In this document: positions 47,401 through 57,017 of the stretch, piece after piece
How positions within the stretch are numbered: the first letter of the stretch is position 1
Layout of the letters: every line of letters starts with the position of its first letter
Assembly (NCBI GenBank): GCA_947247005.1
Contig: OX365947.1
Span: forward strand, 2,432,530 to 2,496,529
Origin: Spisula solida
Lineage: Eukaryota; Mollusca; Bivalvia; Venerida; Mactridae
Length of the DNA stretch: 64,000 nt
Direction: 5' to 3'
Position numbers and translations under genes: made by a program
Notes under the pieces: model-generated
The model's database searches: none
What the model saw: the letters and a program-made list of their open reading frames with translations, nothing else
What the model was told of the DNA's origin: nothing

Positions 47401-50400
47401 GCAGCCATTTCTTAGTAACTAGCTGGTAGGGCTGCATACCGGTTTCCGATATAAATCTAATACCGGTATTTTGTGTTCAATCGATTCATTGTAGTGAACG
47501 CGTCCATATCAGTCAAAGTATCGATCAACAAAAAAACACAACAAAATCCCCATTTTCAGTTAAGTTTTCGGTAGTGTATTTGTTTCGTTTCATAATGGCC
47601 GGGTTGTCAACACATCTTATGCCGAGTGAATCTAATTTTCAAATAAGAATCTGCTTTGCAAATTACTGATGCAATTTCAACATGTGTAAATTGGTTGTTT
47701 ATCACATATCTCAAGCCTGACGTGATTGTGTTTCTCAAGTTAAATACATGTTGTAAGTCTGCAAGTGCCTATTTACAGTTTTTAGATCGTATATTGTTAA
47801 AACAAAATATTAAATGATATATCGATCATTTTGTATCAATACAAATATCGTATCAATCATTTTAACTGATGCGTAGCCCTACTAGCTGGTAGAAATTTTT
47901 GAAAAATTTACATCTTAACAGTTTTGAAACAAAAAAAAGAATATGTTTTTGCTTGAGTGATGGGGTAGGGTAGGGTATTTCAGCTTTTCTTTGCTCTTGG
48001 AGCTATCACAGACCTATCACATAGATATGCTATTTGTAATAGACACAGTACTAATTCATGATCAAGAGTGTCTTCTTACAAGGGTTATAGTGCAGTTTTG
48101 TAAGGACAACAACAACAAATTGTCCGAGGCAAAGCAATATGAAAATAAAGTACACTTTTTGAATGGAATAAGTGGGTGTGTCGGTGTATATGAGTATATG
48201 ATATATTTATATGTTATAGATCAGGTAGTCAGTTAGAACATGGTGATGATTCCACAGAGAAAGACGTCTCACCACAGAGGAAGATGTCTCCTCATTCTAT
48301 TCTATCTCACATGATCCAGTATATGAGTATATGATGTATTTATATGTTATAGATCAGGTAGTCAGTTAGAACATGGTGATGATTCTACAGAGGAAGACGT
48401 CTCACCACAGAGGAAGACATCTCACCACAGAGGAAGACGTCTCATCCTTCTGTTCTATCTCACATGATCCAGTATATGAGAATATGATATGTATTTATAT
48501 GTTATAGATCAGGTAGTCAGTTAGAACATGGTGAGGATTCCACCGAGGAAGACGTCTCACCACAGAGGAAGACGTCTCTTCATTCTGTTCTATCTCACAT
48601 GATCCAGTGTATGATTATATGATGTATTTTTATGTTATAGATCAGGTAGTCAGTTAGAACATGGTGATGATTCCACAGAGGAAGACGTCTCATCCTTCTA
48701 TTCTATCTCACACGATCAAGAAACATCTGGAAACTTCAAGAAATTGATCAGGGTATGTATGGCATTGGATGTTAGTTATTAAGATTATACTTAATTAAAT
48801 AGATTGATACATCTATCAGAAGTTGCTAAGTAATATTAACTAATACATGGGTGAAAGTTTTCAGGCAGATGCCTGAATTTCAGTACCAAAAAGTCTGTTA
48901 TTCTTTATTTTCCCTATATAAAATGTTGATTTTTGAGGATTTCAGAATTTTGGACTTTCACCCATGCTAATATTAAACAAGTTCTGGACATTTTATTAAG
49001 CAAGCCTTCGCTGAGCTTAATTATATACATATTATATATAATTATATTTCCTAAAAGTTTGTATCACTGATGAAGAGTGTTAGATTCTTTTTATCATATG
49101 ACACTAAATATTTGTCCGATTAGCAGAGTTGTGGCCATTGAAAAGATGAAATTTTATTATCTTTTACTTGTGTCACTCATAACTCTAAAGAGGTTTGTGC
49201 TACAGTCATCAAACTTTGTAGGAATATTAATCAGCATGTGCATTTGAGTTACGACCCTTGAAATGGTCAAATGGCAAGTTGGGGCAGCCATGTCCTTTGG
49301 ACACATTTCTAGTTGGGTAAGGATTCTGGGTTGATGTGTGTACAATACTTGGAAGAATATAGTATTATGAATGTACATTTATATATCAGGCATATGAGAA
49401 ACAAATCAAAGATCTGAACAAACAGGTGAAGAAATTAGAAGAAGAGAAAGAATTGATTAAGCTGGATGTTGGTGCTAGGTATGTTTTGGCTGGATGAAGA
49501 TTACAGGATAGAAAAACTCAAGTTATTCTCAAATTCCTAAAATATTCAAGTGTTAGTCTTTATTTCCAAATCAAAATCTCAAGATGATTTTATTGTCTGA
49601 AGTTTAAATTATAGAGTACAACTTCATGTTTATTTCAAATTCAGGCTCAGATTTTAGCAAAAATCTCAATTTGAGTTGAGGGATAGGGTTGGTCCTTTAT
49701 ATCTATGAGTTAAGTTCTATGTGACACCGGACACGAAAGTGATGTCACGAAACAGCTCTTCAGACTTCAAATTGATCTCAAACTCAGACACTGATGAGAT
49801 CAAAGGCTCAATTTAAGCTGAGATTTTTGTACAAGATATTTAGGAGATATGGGCCTAGTGTGATTTAAATGTATGCTCAAATTGAGCTTATTCATTATAT
49901 GTTATGTTTTGGTTTTCAGACCTGAGGTCAAAGATTATAGAGTTGCTCAATTAAGGATGAAGAAATTAGAAAAGCTGTTGGCCTTACATAATATAAGGTA
50001 AACTCTAAATGCAAGATTTCTTACTACTGTATTGTCAGAGTTCAAGACAGTCCTTAGCTACTGGTAGCTTTTCTTTATAACTTTATAACATAGATGTATT
50101 TCTTAAACAGACTGTTAGCATCATGTATTTATTATCAGATAGGTAAAAATAATGAGTTTGATGTTTAAAGCATGGATATAAGAGGAGGTTGGATGCCATA
50201 TTCTCAGCTGTATCTGAGTTGCAACAAACCATGGACAATCATCTTTTAGTCAGGGAATTAACAGGGAATTATCAGGGAATTAACCAGGAATTATCAGGGA
50301 AATTCATTCTTCATTTTAAGGGATCCCCCTGATAGAGAACTAGCAATATGGAGGTACGGTAGTTGTGTTAATAGGTCTGTTCATGAAATAAAGGGTGGAG

Positions 50401-53400
50401 AACATTTACACTATTTTCTTGTTTATTCACTTATTCTATGGTTCCTAGTTGGAATAAAATGATGATCGATCGAATGACCCTGAGATTGTCGATCATCATT
50501 TCACCCGACTATAATTGATCATTACTGTTACTAAGGGAGGTAACTGCTTGAACCCGGACCTCCTGTAAGTACATGGAAACTGTTCTTTACTTACAGCAAG
50601 TACTTGATATAGAAATTAGATTATTAATACTCTGGACTTGAAACATAAATTGGCTAGAATATTTTTTCTATTATGTCTTGTCTGCAAAACAAACAAAGAA
50701 AAAGGGGCCAGGATAAGTGCGCTATGCAATTTGATTATATAATGTTGATTGATTGAAATTGATTATGAAAACCCAGTTCCTAGGTTTTAATTTCATGTAA
50801 CAATTTAGTATTCCAGGTGAGAAGTTGAAGACAGATCCATACAGAATGAAGAGGAAGTTTAGTACACGTATGGAAGATCTAGATTATCTGCCCTTAGATC
50901 TGTGTCATCAGTACCTTAAGGTAGGTCATGTTCTGTTTCATTGATCTGGATTATCTGCCCTTAGATCTCTGTCATCAGTACCTTAAGGTAGGTCATGCTC
51001 GGTTTTATTGATCTTGATTATCTGCCCTTAGACCTGTGTCATCAGTACCTTAAGGTAGGTCATGTTCTGTTTCATTTATCTGGATTATCTGCCCTTATAT
51101 CTGTGTCATCAGTACCTTAAGGTAGGTCATGCTCAGTTTTATTGATCTGGATTATCTGCCCTTAGATCTGTGTCATTAGTACCTTAAGGTACGTCATGTT
51201 TAGTGACCCACAAATTTACGACCCTATGAAACTGCATTTTTGTCACAAGACACAAAATTTCGTACCCACAAAACTTGAGATCTTACTGTATACTTGAAAT
51301 ATTGATAAAGAAATAAAAATATTAAAAAGGATATACATCTACAATAATAAAAAATAATAATAAAATAAACTCAATGTGGAGCCATTTAGGAAAACTCAAA
51401 AGCTGATGCAGTGTCATTTAAATTCTAAGAAAAACAAGTGTGTGTGTAATTTCTTCGTCATTTCTTCGTCATTTCTTGAATATTATATATGTACAGTAAA
51501 GTTCCGCTATTAAGACCACCGACCGTGGTCTTAATAGCGAGTCAGTCTTAATAGCGAGTCTGTGTGTGTATGTATCTTGAAGAAGCTAGTACTGGTTGTT
51601 ATATACTGGTGAACATTGTCATTGAAGCTATACATAATATAAATATAATAAAAACAAAAACAATGTACAACATACACATTTAATTAATACAATTTAGTAT
51701 ATATATTAATTAAAACGGCATAATTAGGCAGCAATAATGCTTATATTCTCTGAAGCACAATTTATCCGAATTTCGAAGCTGTCTGAATACTATGCAAGTT
51801 ACAATAACAGACCTGATTTGAATCGTTCTTGGGAATAAAATGGTGACTTCTTTGTTATGATTTGACCCAAAATATATTTAAGGAATGATTTATGATTAAT
51901 ATAAACTACATTAATGCTCTTCGTTATTAACAACGCCGTATCGTACCTGACTTTAAACCGTACCGTAATGGAAGACAATTTATTTTTATCGTTGGCAAAT
52001 TCAACACGTTTTTCACCACTTTAGTGACATTTAATTGATGCTAATCAGTGTCTTAAATTGGTTAATCTACTTGTTTGCCAGTCATGCATGCTGCCCCAGG
52101 CAATTATTGATTGTTTATATAATTTAATTGACTTTTAATTGGCTGTCATAAATGGACACACACGTTTCAATCTCTTGCTGAGCTGGTATGTTACTCTCCT
52201 GACTGTAATTCAAGCGCCCCGCGACCTTGATCAAGGTGCAAGATTATTTTCAAGCGCCCCGGAGATACGAGTAGGTATGAAGAAAGTTGTTTACACAAAA
52301 TTATACATGACACATAATTGGTCGTATTAGCGAGGCCAAACACAGTGGGAATTGACACAATGTGACTGGTTAAATTGGTCGTAATACGGAATAGCGGACC
52401 GGTCGCATTATAGGACCTTAAAACAATTGAATATAGAACAAAATTATTTGGTTCTTTTAAAAATCGGTCGTAATAGCGGGACGGTCGCATTATCGGACCG
52501 GTCATTAGGTGGAACTTTACTGTATTTCAGGATGTCAGCTCAGAGTTAAAGGTGAAAGATCTGGAGACACTGGTGCCTAGAATACAAAGAATGTCTCTGG
52601 AGTTGGAGGAAGTTTGTAAATATGAACAGGTACGTAATAAATGCTCATGTTTTATCATTCTACATCTACATGACACTCCTGAACAATCAAACTCGATTAT
52701 AATTGGGAGGCACGTTGTCTGGAAAACAGTGTTATAAATAGTTTAAAAATTGTGTTATGTGCTCAAATAAAAGGTTAAAAATAGGTGAAAGGGTGCAGGA
52801 TAAAAACAGAATAGTACAGGCTAGAATGTGTTAGAAGGTTAGAATAGATGTCTAGGCTGGGACTCATTCCACACCATGATACTCAATATACAAAAAGGCA
52901 GACTGTCTGTGATGTAAATGTCTTTAACAGGGGTCCTACAATTCCTGAATAATCCGGAAATTTGCAGCATTAGAAAGAGTAAACTTTTCTGCAGAAAATG
53001 AAATTTATTTCGTGAAAAAATTCTAAGTATTGACAGAGTTATGGTCATTTGAAATTTCATCATCTGAATTTTAACTCTAGAACAATGTTTGGACTGAGTT
53101 TTGGTGTGCGAATGTGTGCTATTGATATTCAAAACAGACTTACAACTAGTTTTCAGGATTAGGCATTATGCCTCAGTAGAACCCCTGCTTTAACTGAACT
53201 CATGGGAGTGGTCTAGAGGTATGGTGCACATTTAGGAATTGAGAGGTTCTGGCTTGGATCCCATCTGAGCTACTGTTTAATTTCTCTGAATTTCTTGAGA
53301 AATACCCACAACCCTTAAAAGTTTCAATAAAACTTCTCTTGAATAGTTGATACCAAGTCTAGCTGTGCATATTGTCAAGAATTTTGGGTTGGATATTTAT

Positions 53401-54943
53401 TAATAAATGTAGTTATGTCCCTTTAACTGTCAAAAACAAGTTTGTCTGCACCTGTTCTCAATGCTTCATTTCATTGAAATTCCACGTAGTACCAAGGCCA
53501 GTTGGGCATATTGACTGGGATGTTGGGTCAAAAGATTATTTCCAGAGCCAAGAAGGTATACCTACTGTGTCAAAAACCAATTCTAGTTTTTTGTTTGTTT
53601 TGATATTTCCAGTTTTGTAGGACTGTCCAGAACATAGTGAACAGTGCAGGAGTTGTGGCTATTTGTTGGCAACAAGTGTTTTTGTGTCAAAAATCAATTC
53701 TATTTTTTGTTTGTTTTGATATTTCCAGTTTTGTAGGACAGTCCAGAACATAATGAACAGTGTAGGAGTTGTGGCTCTTTGTTGGCAACAAGTGTTTTTG
53801 TGTCAAAAACCAATTCTATTTTTTTTTGTATATTTCCAGTTTTGTAGGACTGTCCAGAACATAGTGAACAGTTTATCAGACAATAAACGCAAAGAGAAGC
53901 TGGGGAGTCCAAAACGTGCGCATCTCTCGAGTGATACGCTCAATCATCTTGTAACGGTCATCGAAAACTGGAAGGACGACGAAGACGGACTTCAAGTATA
54001 TATTTACCTCCCTTGTTTTTAAATTGTCTTTTTTAGTAACTTCAAGTTATATTTAATTGTTTACATATAATATACAGATCAACACTTTTATATTTAAATA
54101 TGTATCTCCCTTCTTTTTAAATGTTGATCATTTTGGAAGGCAACTTTTTTAACTATTTTAACTAATTATGCCCCCATCAAAGATGAAGGGGTATTTTGCT
54201 TTGCACATGTTGTAAGTTTGGTCTGTATGTTGGTTGGTAGACACAATGGTTTGTGTAATATTTCACATACTAAGTGAACTAGCAAACTTACTCTTTTGTG
54301 CACTCAGAAAAAAACGGTTAGAAAAATCAGATTAGATGGCAAGCACACTTCCCCAGAGCTACGGAAGCACATGAGTGGTATCACTGATATGCCTGCCATG
54401 TTTCAGCAGGAAGCTGATTGGCAAATAAAGGCTATGCTCAGCATTTTTAGAAAAGAAAAAAAGCATTTCTCAGAGCTACAGATAAGCTGCGTGTTGGGGT
54501 AATTACCCAATTCATTTTCTTAAAAAACCAATAGATTTTGATAGGAGGGAGTAAGAAAAAGCAAAGACAATCTGAAATACCCAAATAGAAAAGGATGTTA
54601 CAGTGAAAAACAGTACAAGAAAGATCATTTACCCTTTGAGTTTTATTAAATACCCAATTAAAGTTTGTCAAAACCCAATCAAAATTGAAACTCGGGGGTA
54701 AAATACCCAATGGACTAAAACCTTATCTGTAGCCCTGATTTCTTATTGGCTTGTAGATGTCGGATGTTTCGTCACACTATATTATATTGTATGGTTTTGT
54801 TACAGGAGCTTCAGATGTCTATAAATAGACTGGGTGATAGGTGTGCACCTTGGTTGAAGATTCGTCTGGTTGGTGAACCTAGTATGGCTCAGATAACATC
54901 AGCCGTGGATAGAATAGTGTACGATGATGGTATAGAAGAACAG
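38419..54943 (+). CDS. CEP70: CEP70, centrosomal protein of 70 kDa (13 exons seen, 3' end missing)
   Basis: Thirteen GT-AG exons join in one uninterrupted frame of 496 codons. Matches to the vertebrate CEP70 family, recalled from knowledge of the family, are clear in order: EDWGSVNRKLREHGLQ near the N-terminus, QTLVQDLITKNNQLKEEL, a long coiled coil, DDKLLDVIDTYERQLQQL, YEKQIKDLNKQVKKLEEE, and VTVIENWKDDEDGLQELQ before APWLKIR. CEP70 sits at the centrosome, binds gamma-tubulin and acts in microtubule organisation and ciliogenesis. Human CEP70 has about 600 residues, so roughly the last 100 residues with the TPR-like region are not accounted for; frame 0 is open at the last donor (54944). The gene is rich in insertions, and exons 7, 10 and 12 carry tandem copies of their own splice sites. 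Confidence 0.88.
38700..38800 (-). mobile_element. tRNA-derived SINE (family 2, copy 1)
   Basis: On the minus strand 'ataggctgagtagccc' (A-box-like), 'gcgcctgacttgcaag' and the B box 'ggattcgaatcc' occur in tRNA spacing and run on into the 'tttctcctcaaaatac' tail. It is in CEP70 intron 1. Confidence 0.65.
39680..39990 (+). mobile_element. SINE (family 1), tRNA-like head and conserved tail
   Basis: The head 'ggtggcatggtggtaacacg' and 'ctggtttgaatctc' (B box) is followed by 'catccaactagagatgaact', 'gctatacaccaggcacatt' and 'aaagaaccaaggagtc'. The matching minus-strand copy is at 28987-29452. It is in CEP70 intron 1. Confidence 0.7.
40105..40215 (-). mobile_element. tRNA-derived SINE (family 2, copy 2)
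   Basis: It shares 'ttattgtattttaaggag', 'aaaaagtatcta' and 'cttgcaagtcaagcgctc' with the copy at 38700. The B box is altered ('gggtttgaattc' on the minus strand). Confidence 0.6.
40801..40903 (+). CDS. CEP70: CEP70 exon 2 (residues 15-48)
   Basis: It follows 'tttttgctag'. It encodes SEDWGSVNRKLREHGLQ, the conserved N-terminal CEP70 motif, and ends in phase 1 at 'cag|gtattt'. Confidence 0.88.
41316..41462. repeat. 28 bp minisatellite, 5 copies
   Basis: Units of 'aaaaagaattggatcctttt' plus 'gagtcaac'. It lies 130 bp before CEP70 exon 3 and happens to be open in the exon 3 frame. Confidence 0.85.
41591..41717 (+). CDS. CEP70: CEP70 exon 3 (residues 49-90)
   Basis: It follows 'gtttacag'. It encodes NFLALMKDCNHRQTLVQDL, the start of the coiled coil, and ends in phase 2 at 'aa|gtaaga'. 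A longer open frame reaching upstream to 41332 runs through a minisatellite and is not part of the exon. Confidence 0.88.
42080..42368. mobile_element. Element with 'tatgcccc' ends (copy 2, reverse orientation)
   Basis: Reverse complement of 24083-24358 with few changes: 'tatgcccccgtatcgatag', a (GTCC)n tract, 'aacccaaattgaccgtttct' and 'aagcgtttattgaacgcag'. It is in CEP70 intron 3. Confidence 0.75.
42487..42583 (+). CDS. CEP70: CEP70 exon 4 (residues 91-123)
   Basis: Coiled-coil segment EELDRQTEHTEKYFSRMKD, phase 2 to phase 0. The donor is 'aag|gtttgt'. A dispersed repeat begins 13 bp into the following intron. Confidence 0.88.
42596..42752. repeat. Dispersed repeat (family of 16040 and 61700)
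   Basis: 'gtaaatactgtagcgcatgg', 'aaccatccatatcccc', 'aaaaatggatatttcaa' and 'ctctgtgcataatta' match the other copies. It starts just inside CEP70 intron 4. Confidence 0.65.
43052..44625. mobile_element. Pearl/Helentron-like element, reverse orientation (copy 5)
   Basis: It reads 'agctcacctgtcacaaagtg' at the left, a short (CGTC)n tract, about ten core units of 145 bp in reverse orientation, and 'gggccctttgggccctcttg' at the right. The edges are TTTTTA and TTTA. It is in CEP70 intron 4, opposite to the direction of the other copies. Confidence 0.8.
44940..45430. repeat. 24/30 bp mixed minisatellite
   Basis: Units 'agtatacatgttattgtatg' plus 'gtgctcagtt' (30 bp) alternate with shorter ones using 'tatagatgttattg'. 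An 83-codon frame across it is produced by the repeat. It is in CEP70 intron 4. Confidence 0.88.
45527..45597 (-). mobile_element. tRNA-like SINE head
   Basis: The minus strand reads 'ggtggtgactggtgtagtgg', 'ggtgtctgactggtaagc' and 'tagttcaaaccccac' (B box). The spacing is tRNA-like. The anticodon arm is degenerate, so it is read as a SINE and not as a tRNA gene. Confidence 0.55.
45868..45945 (+). mobile_element. tRNA-like SINE head, degraded
   Basis: 'ctggtgcagttgttagttc' and the B box 'cagttcgattcccac' are in tRNA-like spacing. It is followed by 'ttgctgctagtcaattt'. Confidence 0.4.
46243..46422 (+). CDS. CEP70: CEP70 exon 5 (residues 124-183)
   Basis: Sixty codons, phase 0 at both ends, between 'ctctacag' and 'cag|gtatgt'. 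It continues the coiled coil with KQQEKELNRLKDKLRNM. Confidence 0.88.
47123..47277 (+). CDS. CEP70: CEP70 exon 6 (residues 184-234)
   Basis: Encodes EVFQEFRRRTARAHHTMDD and LLDVIDTYERQLQQLQ, a well-conserved CEP70 stretch. It ends in phase 2 at 'aa|gtatgt'. Confidence 0.9.
47427..47881. mobile_element. hAT-type non-autonomous element with 8 bp target duplication
   Basis: Ends 'tagggctgcat' and 'atgcgtagccct a' are inverted. The flanking 8 bp 'ctagctgg' are identical at 47419-47426 and 47882-47889. An 8 bp duplication with TAGGG-type ends is diagnostic of hAT. The 455 bp are AT-rich without transposase. It is in CEP70 intron 6. Confidence 0.8.
48193..48640 (+). repeat. CEP70: Three tandem copies of the exon 7 acceptor plus exon 5' part
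   Basis: Units of 133, 155 and 133 bp repeat about 27 bp of intron ('tatttatatgttatag') and about 88 bp of exon 7. Acceptor-like AGs precede 48220, 48353 and 48508; the true exon starts at 48641. Each extra unit read from its acceptor reaches a stop before the next unit ends. The third unit has a donor-like 'ccagt|gtatga'. Confidence 0.9.
48641..48752 (+). CDS. CEP70: CEP70 exon 7 (residues 235-272)
   Basis: Of four tandem copies of the acceptor only this one reads through to a donor ('agg|gtatgt') in frame. It encodes GSQLEHGDDSTEEDV and SFYSISHDQETSGNFKKLI, matching the acidic and 'Tyr-K-x-L' spacing of the family. Confidence 0.82.
48846..48967. mobile_element. 120 bp MITE, 'catgggtgaaagt' ends
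   Basis: 'catgggtgaaagt' and 'actttcacccatg' are exact inverted ends, flanked by 'actaata' and 'gctaata'. It is in CEP70 intron 7. Confidence 0.65.
49390..49478 (+). CDS. CEP70: CEP70 exon 8 (residues 273-301)
   Basis: Encodes AYEKQIKDLNKQVKKLEEEK, a coiled coil with close similarity to the family. It ends in phase 2 at 'ag|gtatgt'. Confidence 0.88.
49920..49997 (+). CDS. CEP70: CEP70 exon 9 (residues 302-327)
   Basis: Encodes RPEVKDYRVAQLRMKKLEKL, corresponding to the RPT..L..YK.QVKKLEK region of the family. The donor is 'ag|gtaaac', phase 2. Confidence 0.88.
50809..50920 (+). CDS. CEP70: CEP70 exon 10 (residues 328-365)
   Basis: The acceptor is 'caatttag' at 50801-50808. A second AG 8 bp later would give an immediate stop, so the upstream one is chosen. 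It encodes IPGEKLKTDPYRMKRKF and DYLPLDLCHQYLK. The donor at 50921 is the first of five tandem copies. Confidence 0.82.
50921..51190 (+). repeat. CEP70: Four tandem copies of the exon 10 donor plus exon 3' part
   Basis: A 67 bp unit holding the last roughly 45 nt of exon 10 and the donor 'aag|gtaggt' recurs, with donors at 50921 (true), 50988, 51055, 51122 and 51189 (the last altered to 'gtacgt'). Extension past the first donor meets an in-frame TGA within 8 codons. Confidence 0.9.
51494..52522. mobile_element. Pogo/Tigger-like element with TA target duplication
   Basis: Ends 'cagtaaagttccgctatta' and 'ggtggaactttactg' are inverted and flanked by TA on both sides (51492-51493 and 52523-52524). 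Near both ends 'ggtcttaatagcg' and 'ggtcgtaatagcg' motifs repeat. The 1.03 kb have no transposase frame. TA duplication with CAGT ends is typical of Tc1/mariner and pogo elements. Confidence 0.75.
52531..52629 (+). CDS. CEP70: CEP70 exon 11 (residues 366-398)
   Basis: Encodes DVSSELKVKDLETLVPRIQR, phase 0 at both ends. Its acceptor is 8 bp from the right end of a pogo-like element. Confidence 0.88.
52928..53187. mobile_element. hAT-like short element, 'caggggt' ends (copy 1)
   Basis: 'caggggtcctacaa' and 'gtagaacccctg' ends, with 'ctttaa' on both sides. The interior 'ataatccggaaatttgcag' resembles the element at 58537. It is in CEP70 intron 11. Confidence 0.55.
53200..53275 (+). mobile_element. 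tRNA-like SINE head
   Basis: 'gggagtggtctagaggtatg' (A-box-like) and 'ctggcttggatcccatc' (B-box-like). It is a degenerate copy in CEP70 intron 11. Confidence 0.4.
53590..53839 (+). repeat. CEP70: Two tandem copies of the exon 12 acceptor plus exon 5' part
   Basis: The unit of 111-116 bp holds 'gatatttccag' and about 36 nt of exon 12 followed by intron-like sequence. Copies start their exon part at 53613 and 53729; the true exon starts at 53840. Both extra copies lead to a stop before any donor. Confidence 0.9.
53840..53995 (+). CDS. CEP70: CEP70 exon 12 (residues 399-450)
   Basis: Encodes FCRTVQNIVNSLSDN and LNHLVTVIENWKDDEDGLQ, the conserved 'VIE.W.D' CEP70 motif. The donor is 'caa|gtatat'. 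Confidence 0.88.
54160..54250. repeat. Fragment of a 'tatgccccca' repeat
   Basis: 'attatgcccccatcaaagat' and 'gtatgttggttggtag' resemble the start of a common dispersed repeat. Only the first 90 bp are recognisable. Confidence 0.3.
54806..54943 (+). CDS. CEP70: CEP70 exon 13 (residues 451-496)
   Basis: Encodes ELQMSINRLGDRCAPWLKIR and an acidic end (VYDDGIEEQ), corresponding to the 'LVPW..L' region of the family. The donor 'cag|gtaaga' is strong, so further exons are expected. None was recognised up to 59500 or in 61300-64000. Confidence 0.88.
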
Positions 54944-54970
54944 GTAAGATGTGATCTCATTGTTATATAA

Positions 54971-55230
54971 CTACGACTAGGGGTGGCTTCAGGAATTGGT
55001 GGTAGGGTGGCGTTAATATTGACTAACCCCCACCACCCCCCCTTTATTTAGAAATTGAGAGCTAGAAGAAGATGGATTGTTTATGTATGTTTTGCGAGCA
55101 ATTTGAGCGAGCTAGAAAAAATTCATACTCATAGTGTTTCACCTAGAACAAAAGTCAAATTATGTATGCTATGGGAATTTTAGGGGGGGGCGTACGCCAT
55201 CCTCTGCCCCCTCGCCCTCAGAATTCCATC
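54971..55230. mobile_element. Short relative of the 37153 inverted-end element
   Basis: 'ggggtggcttcaggaattgg' at the left and 'aattccatccttgaag' at the right, with inner 'gcgttaatattgac', C runs, 'gcgagcaatttgagcgagc' and 'gggggggcgtacgcc', match the layout of 37153-38252 in 260 bp. Confidence 0.55.
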
Positions 55231-55493
55231 CTTGAAGACCATCATGCACAGATCCAGAGTGGAGGGAGGCCGGGGTTCTGTATCCTCCTGGAATATTGTA
55301 TATTTTTCACAAGTATGTCAGGGCTTAAATCTGATCTGGACACACATCAAGAAAAATACCTGGTTGAACCCCCCTCCTACCAGGCAAAAAAAAGTGGATA
55401 GCGTGCATGACAGTCCTTAGATGCTCTATCCACCTCATGAACAGAAGGTTACTAGTTTAATCAAAGTTGTTAAAAACTAGGTCATTTAGCTTT

Positions 55494-55912
55494 TTATGCC
55501 CCCATATCGATAGAACGGGAGGCATATAGTGATTGGCATCCGTCCGTACGAGGTTAACCCAAATTTACCGTTTCGTCTCATATCAATAAATGGCTCACTA
55601 CAAAGCTTTCATACTTGCATGGATGTTGTATTTGAACACTCTCCACACACCTGTCCTCATTTTGACCTTCACATTGACCTAATTAAGGACAAACATTCTT
55701 GGTTAACCCAAATTGACAGTTTGGTCTTATCTCAAGTCCATCAAGGCATTTCTTTCAAACTTGGCATACTTGTTTACCATCATAAACCCCTTATATTGTC
55801 AAAGCCATGTAACACTATCCTACATTTAACAGAAATATGGCTCCTGATTGACTTAGTTTTCTTATGGACAAGGCTTCCATGGGGGCATAAGCATTTATTG
55901 ATCACAGTCTTG
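55494..55912. mobile_element. Element with 'tatgcccc' ends (copy 4, diverged)
   Basis: 'tatgcccccatatcgataga', 'ggcatatagtgattggcatc', 'aacccaaatttaccg' and 'ggcttccatgggggcataag' match the copy at 42080 in the same orientation. The ACGG tract is nearly lost. A 136-codon frame across it is not conserved in the other copies and is rejected as a gene. Confidence 0.6.
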
Positions 55913-56149
55913 AGTTTCTTATTTTTGTCAGGTATGTGATAAATAGAATATTAAATTTGTGTTGATTAATTACTGAATTTATGAAACTCGTTAAATAAAA
56001 AATTTCATAGTTCCATAAATTCAATAATAAATCAACACTCATTCAATATCCTCTATAAAATGTATGCCAATGGTGTACAATGATCACAAAAATAAAACTT
56101 TAAAGAAATATCAGACATTTTGAAGTTATTTTTAATTTAGTATAGAAGA

Positions 56150-57010
56150 ATACAAAAGTACAATAAATCAACTAATTATAAACAATGCAGGCCAATTATG
56201 TACAATGCCCACCAAGTATAAACAATGCATGCCAATTATAAACAATGCACGCCAATTATAAACAATGTACGCCAATTAGAAACAATGCACTCTAATTATA
56301 AACAATGCACGCCAATTATGTACAACGTAAGCCAATTATAAACAATGAACCCCAATTATAAACAATGAACCCCAATTATAAACAATGCACGCCAATTATA
56401 AACAATGCACACCAAATATGTACAACGTAAGCCAATTATGTACAATGAACCCCAATTATAAACAATGCATGCTAATAATAAACAATGCACGCTAGTTAGG
56501 TACAATGCAGGCCAATTATAAACAATGCACACCAAATATAAACAATGCAGCCCAATTATTTACAATGCAGCCCAAATATAAACAATACACACCAATAATA
56601 AACAATGCATGTCAATTATAAACAATGCAGCCCAATTATTTACAATGTACACCAAATATATACAATGCAGCCCAATTATTTACAATGCAGCCCAAATATA
56701 AACAATGCAGCCCAAATATAAACAATGCAGCCCAATTATTTACAATGCACACCAAATATAAACAATGCAGCCCAATTATTTACAATGCAGCCCAATTATA
56801 AACATTGCACGCCAAATATAAACAATGCAGCCCAATTATTTACTATGCACACCAAATATAAACAATGCAGCCCAATTATTTACAATGCAGCCCAATTATA
56901 AACATTGCACGCCAATTATAAACAATTCATACCAATTATAAACAATGCACGCCAATTATAAACAATCCAACCTATTATGTACAATGCACGCCAATTATAA
57001 ACAATAGACA
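56150..57010. repeat. 20 bp minisatellite, over 40 copies
   Basis: Units are variants of 'aattataaacaatgcacgcc' (also 'aattatttacaatgcagccc'). Variants are clustered, with 'cagccc' units mostly at 56540-56900, as expected for local amplification. It is followed directly by a MITE at 57018. Confidence 0.9.
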
Positions 57011-57017
57011 CCAATTT

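Noticed and set aside
48220..48640. Extra copies of exon 7 as real additional exons
   Set aside because: Each reaches an in-frame TGA and lacks a strong donor; only the copy at 48641 joins exon 8 in frame.
50817..50820. Alternative acceptor for CEP70 exon 10 at 'ttccag'
   Set aside because: It would give an immediate in-frame stop; the AG at 50807-50808 keeps the frame open.
55529..55939. 136-codon frame
   Set aside because: It lies across a diverged mobile element whose other copies do not keep the frame.
56150..57010. CRISPR-like array
   Set aside because: The repeats are directly adjoining 20 bp units without unique spacers, in a eukaryotic genome; it is a minisatellite.
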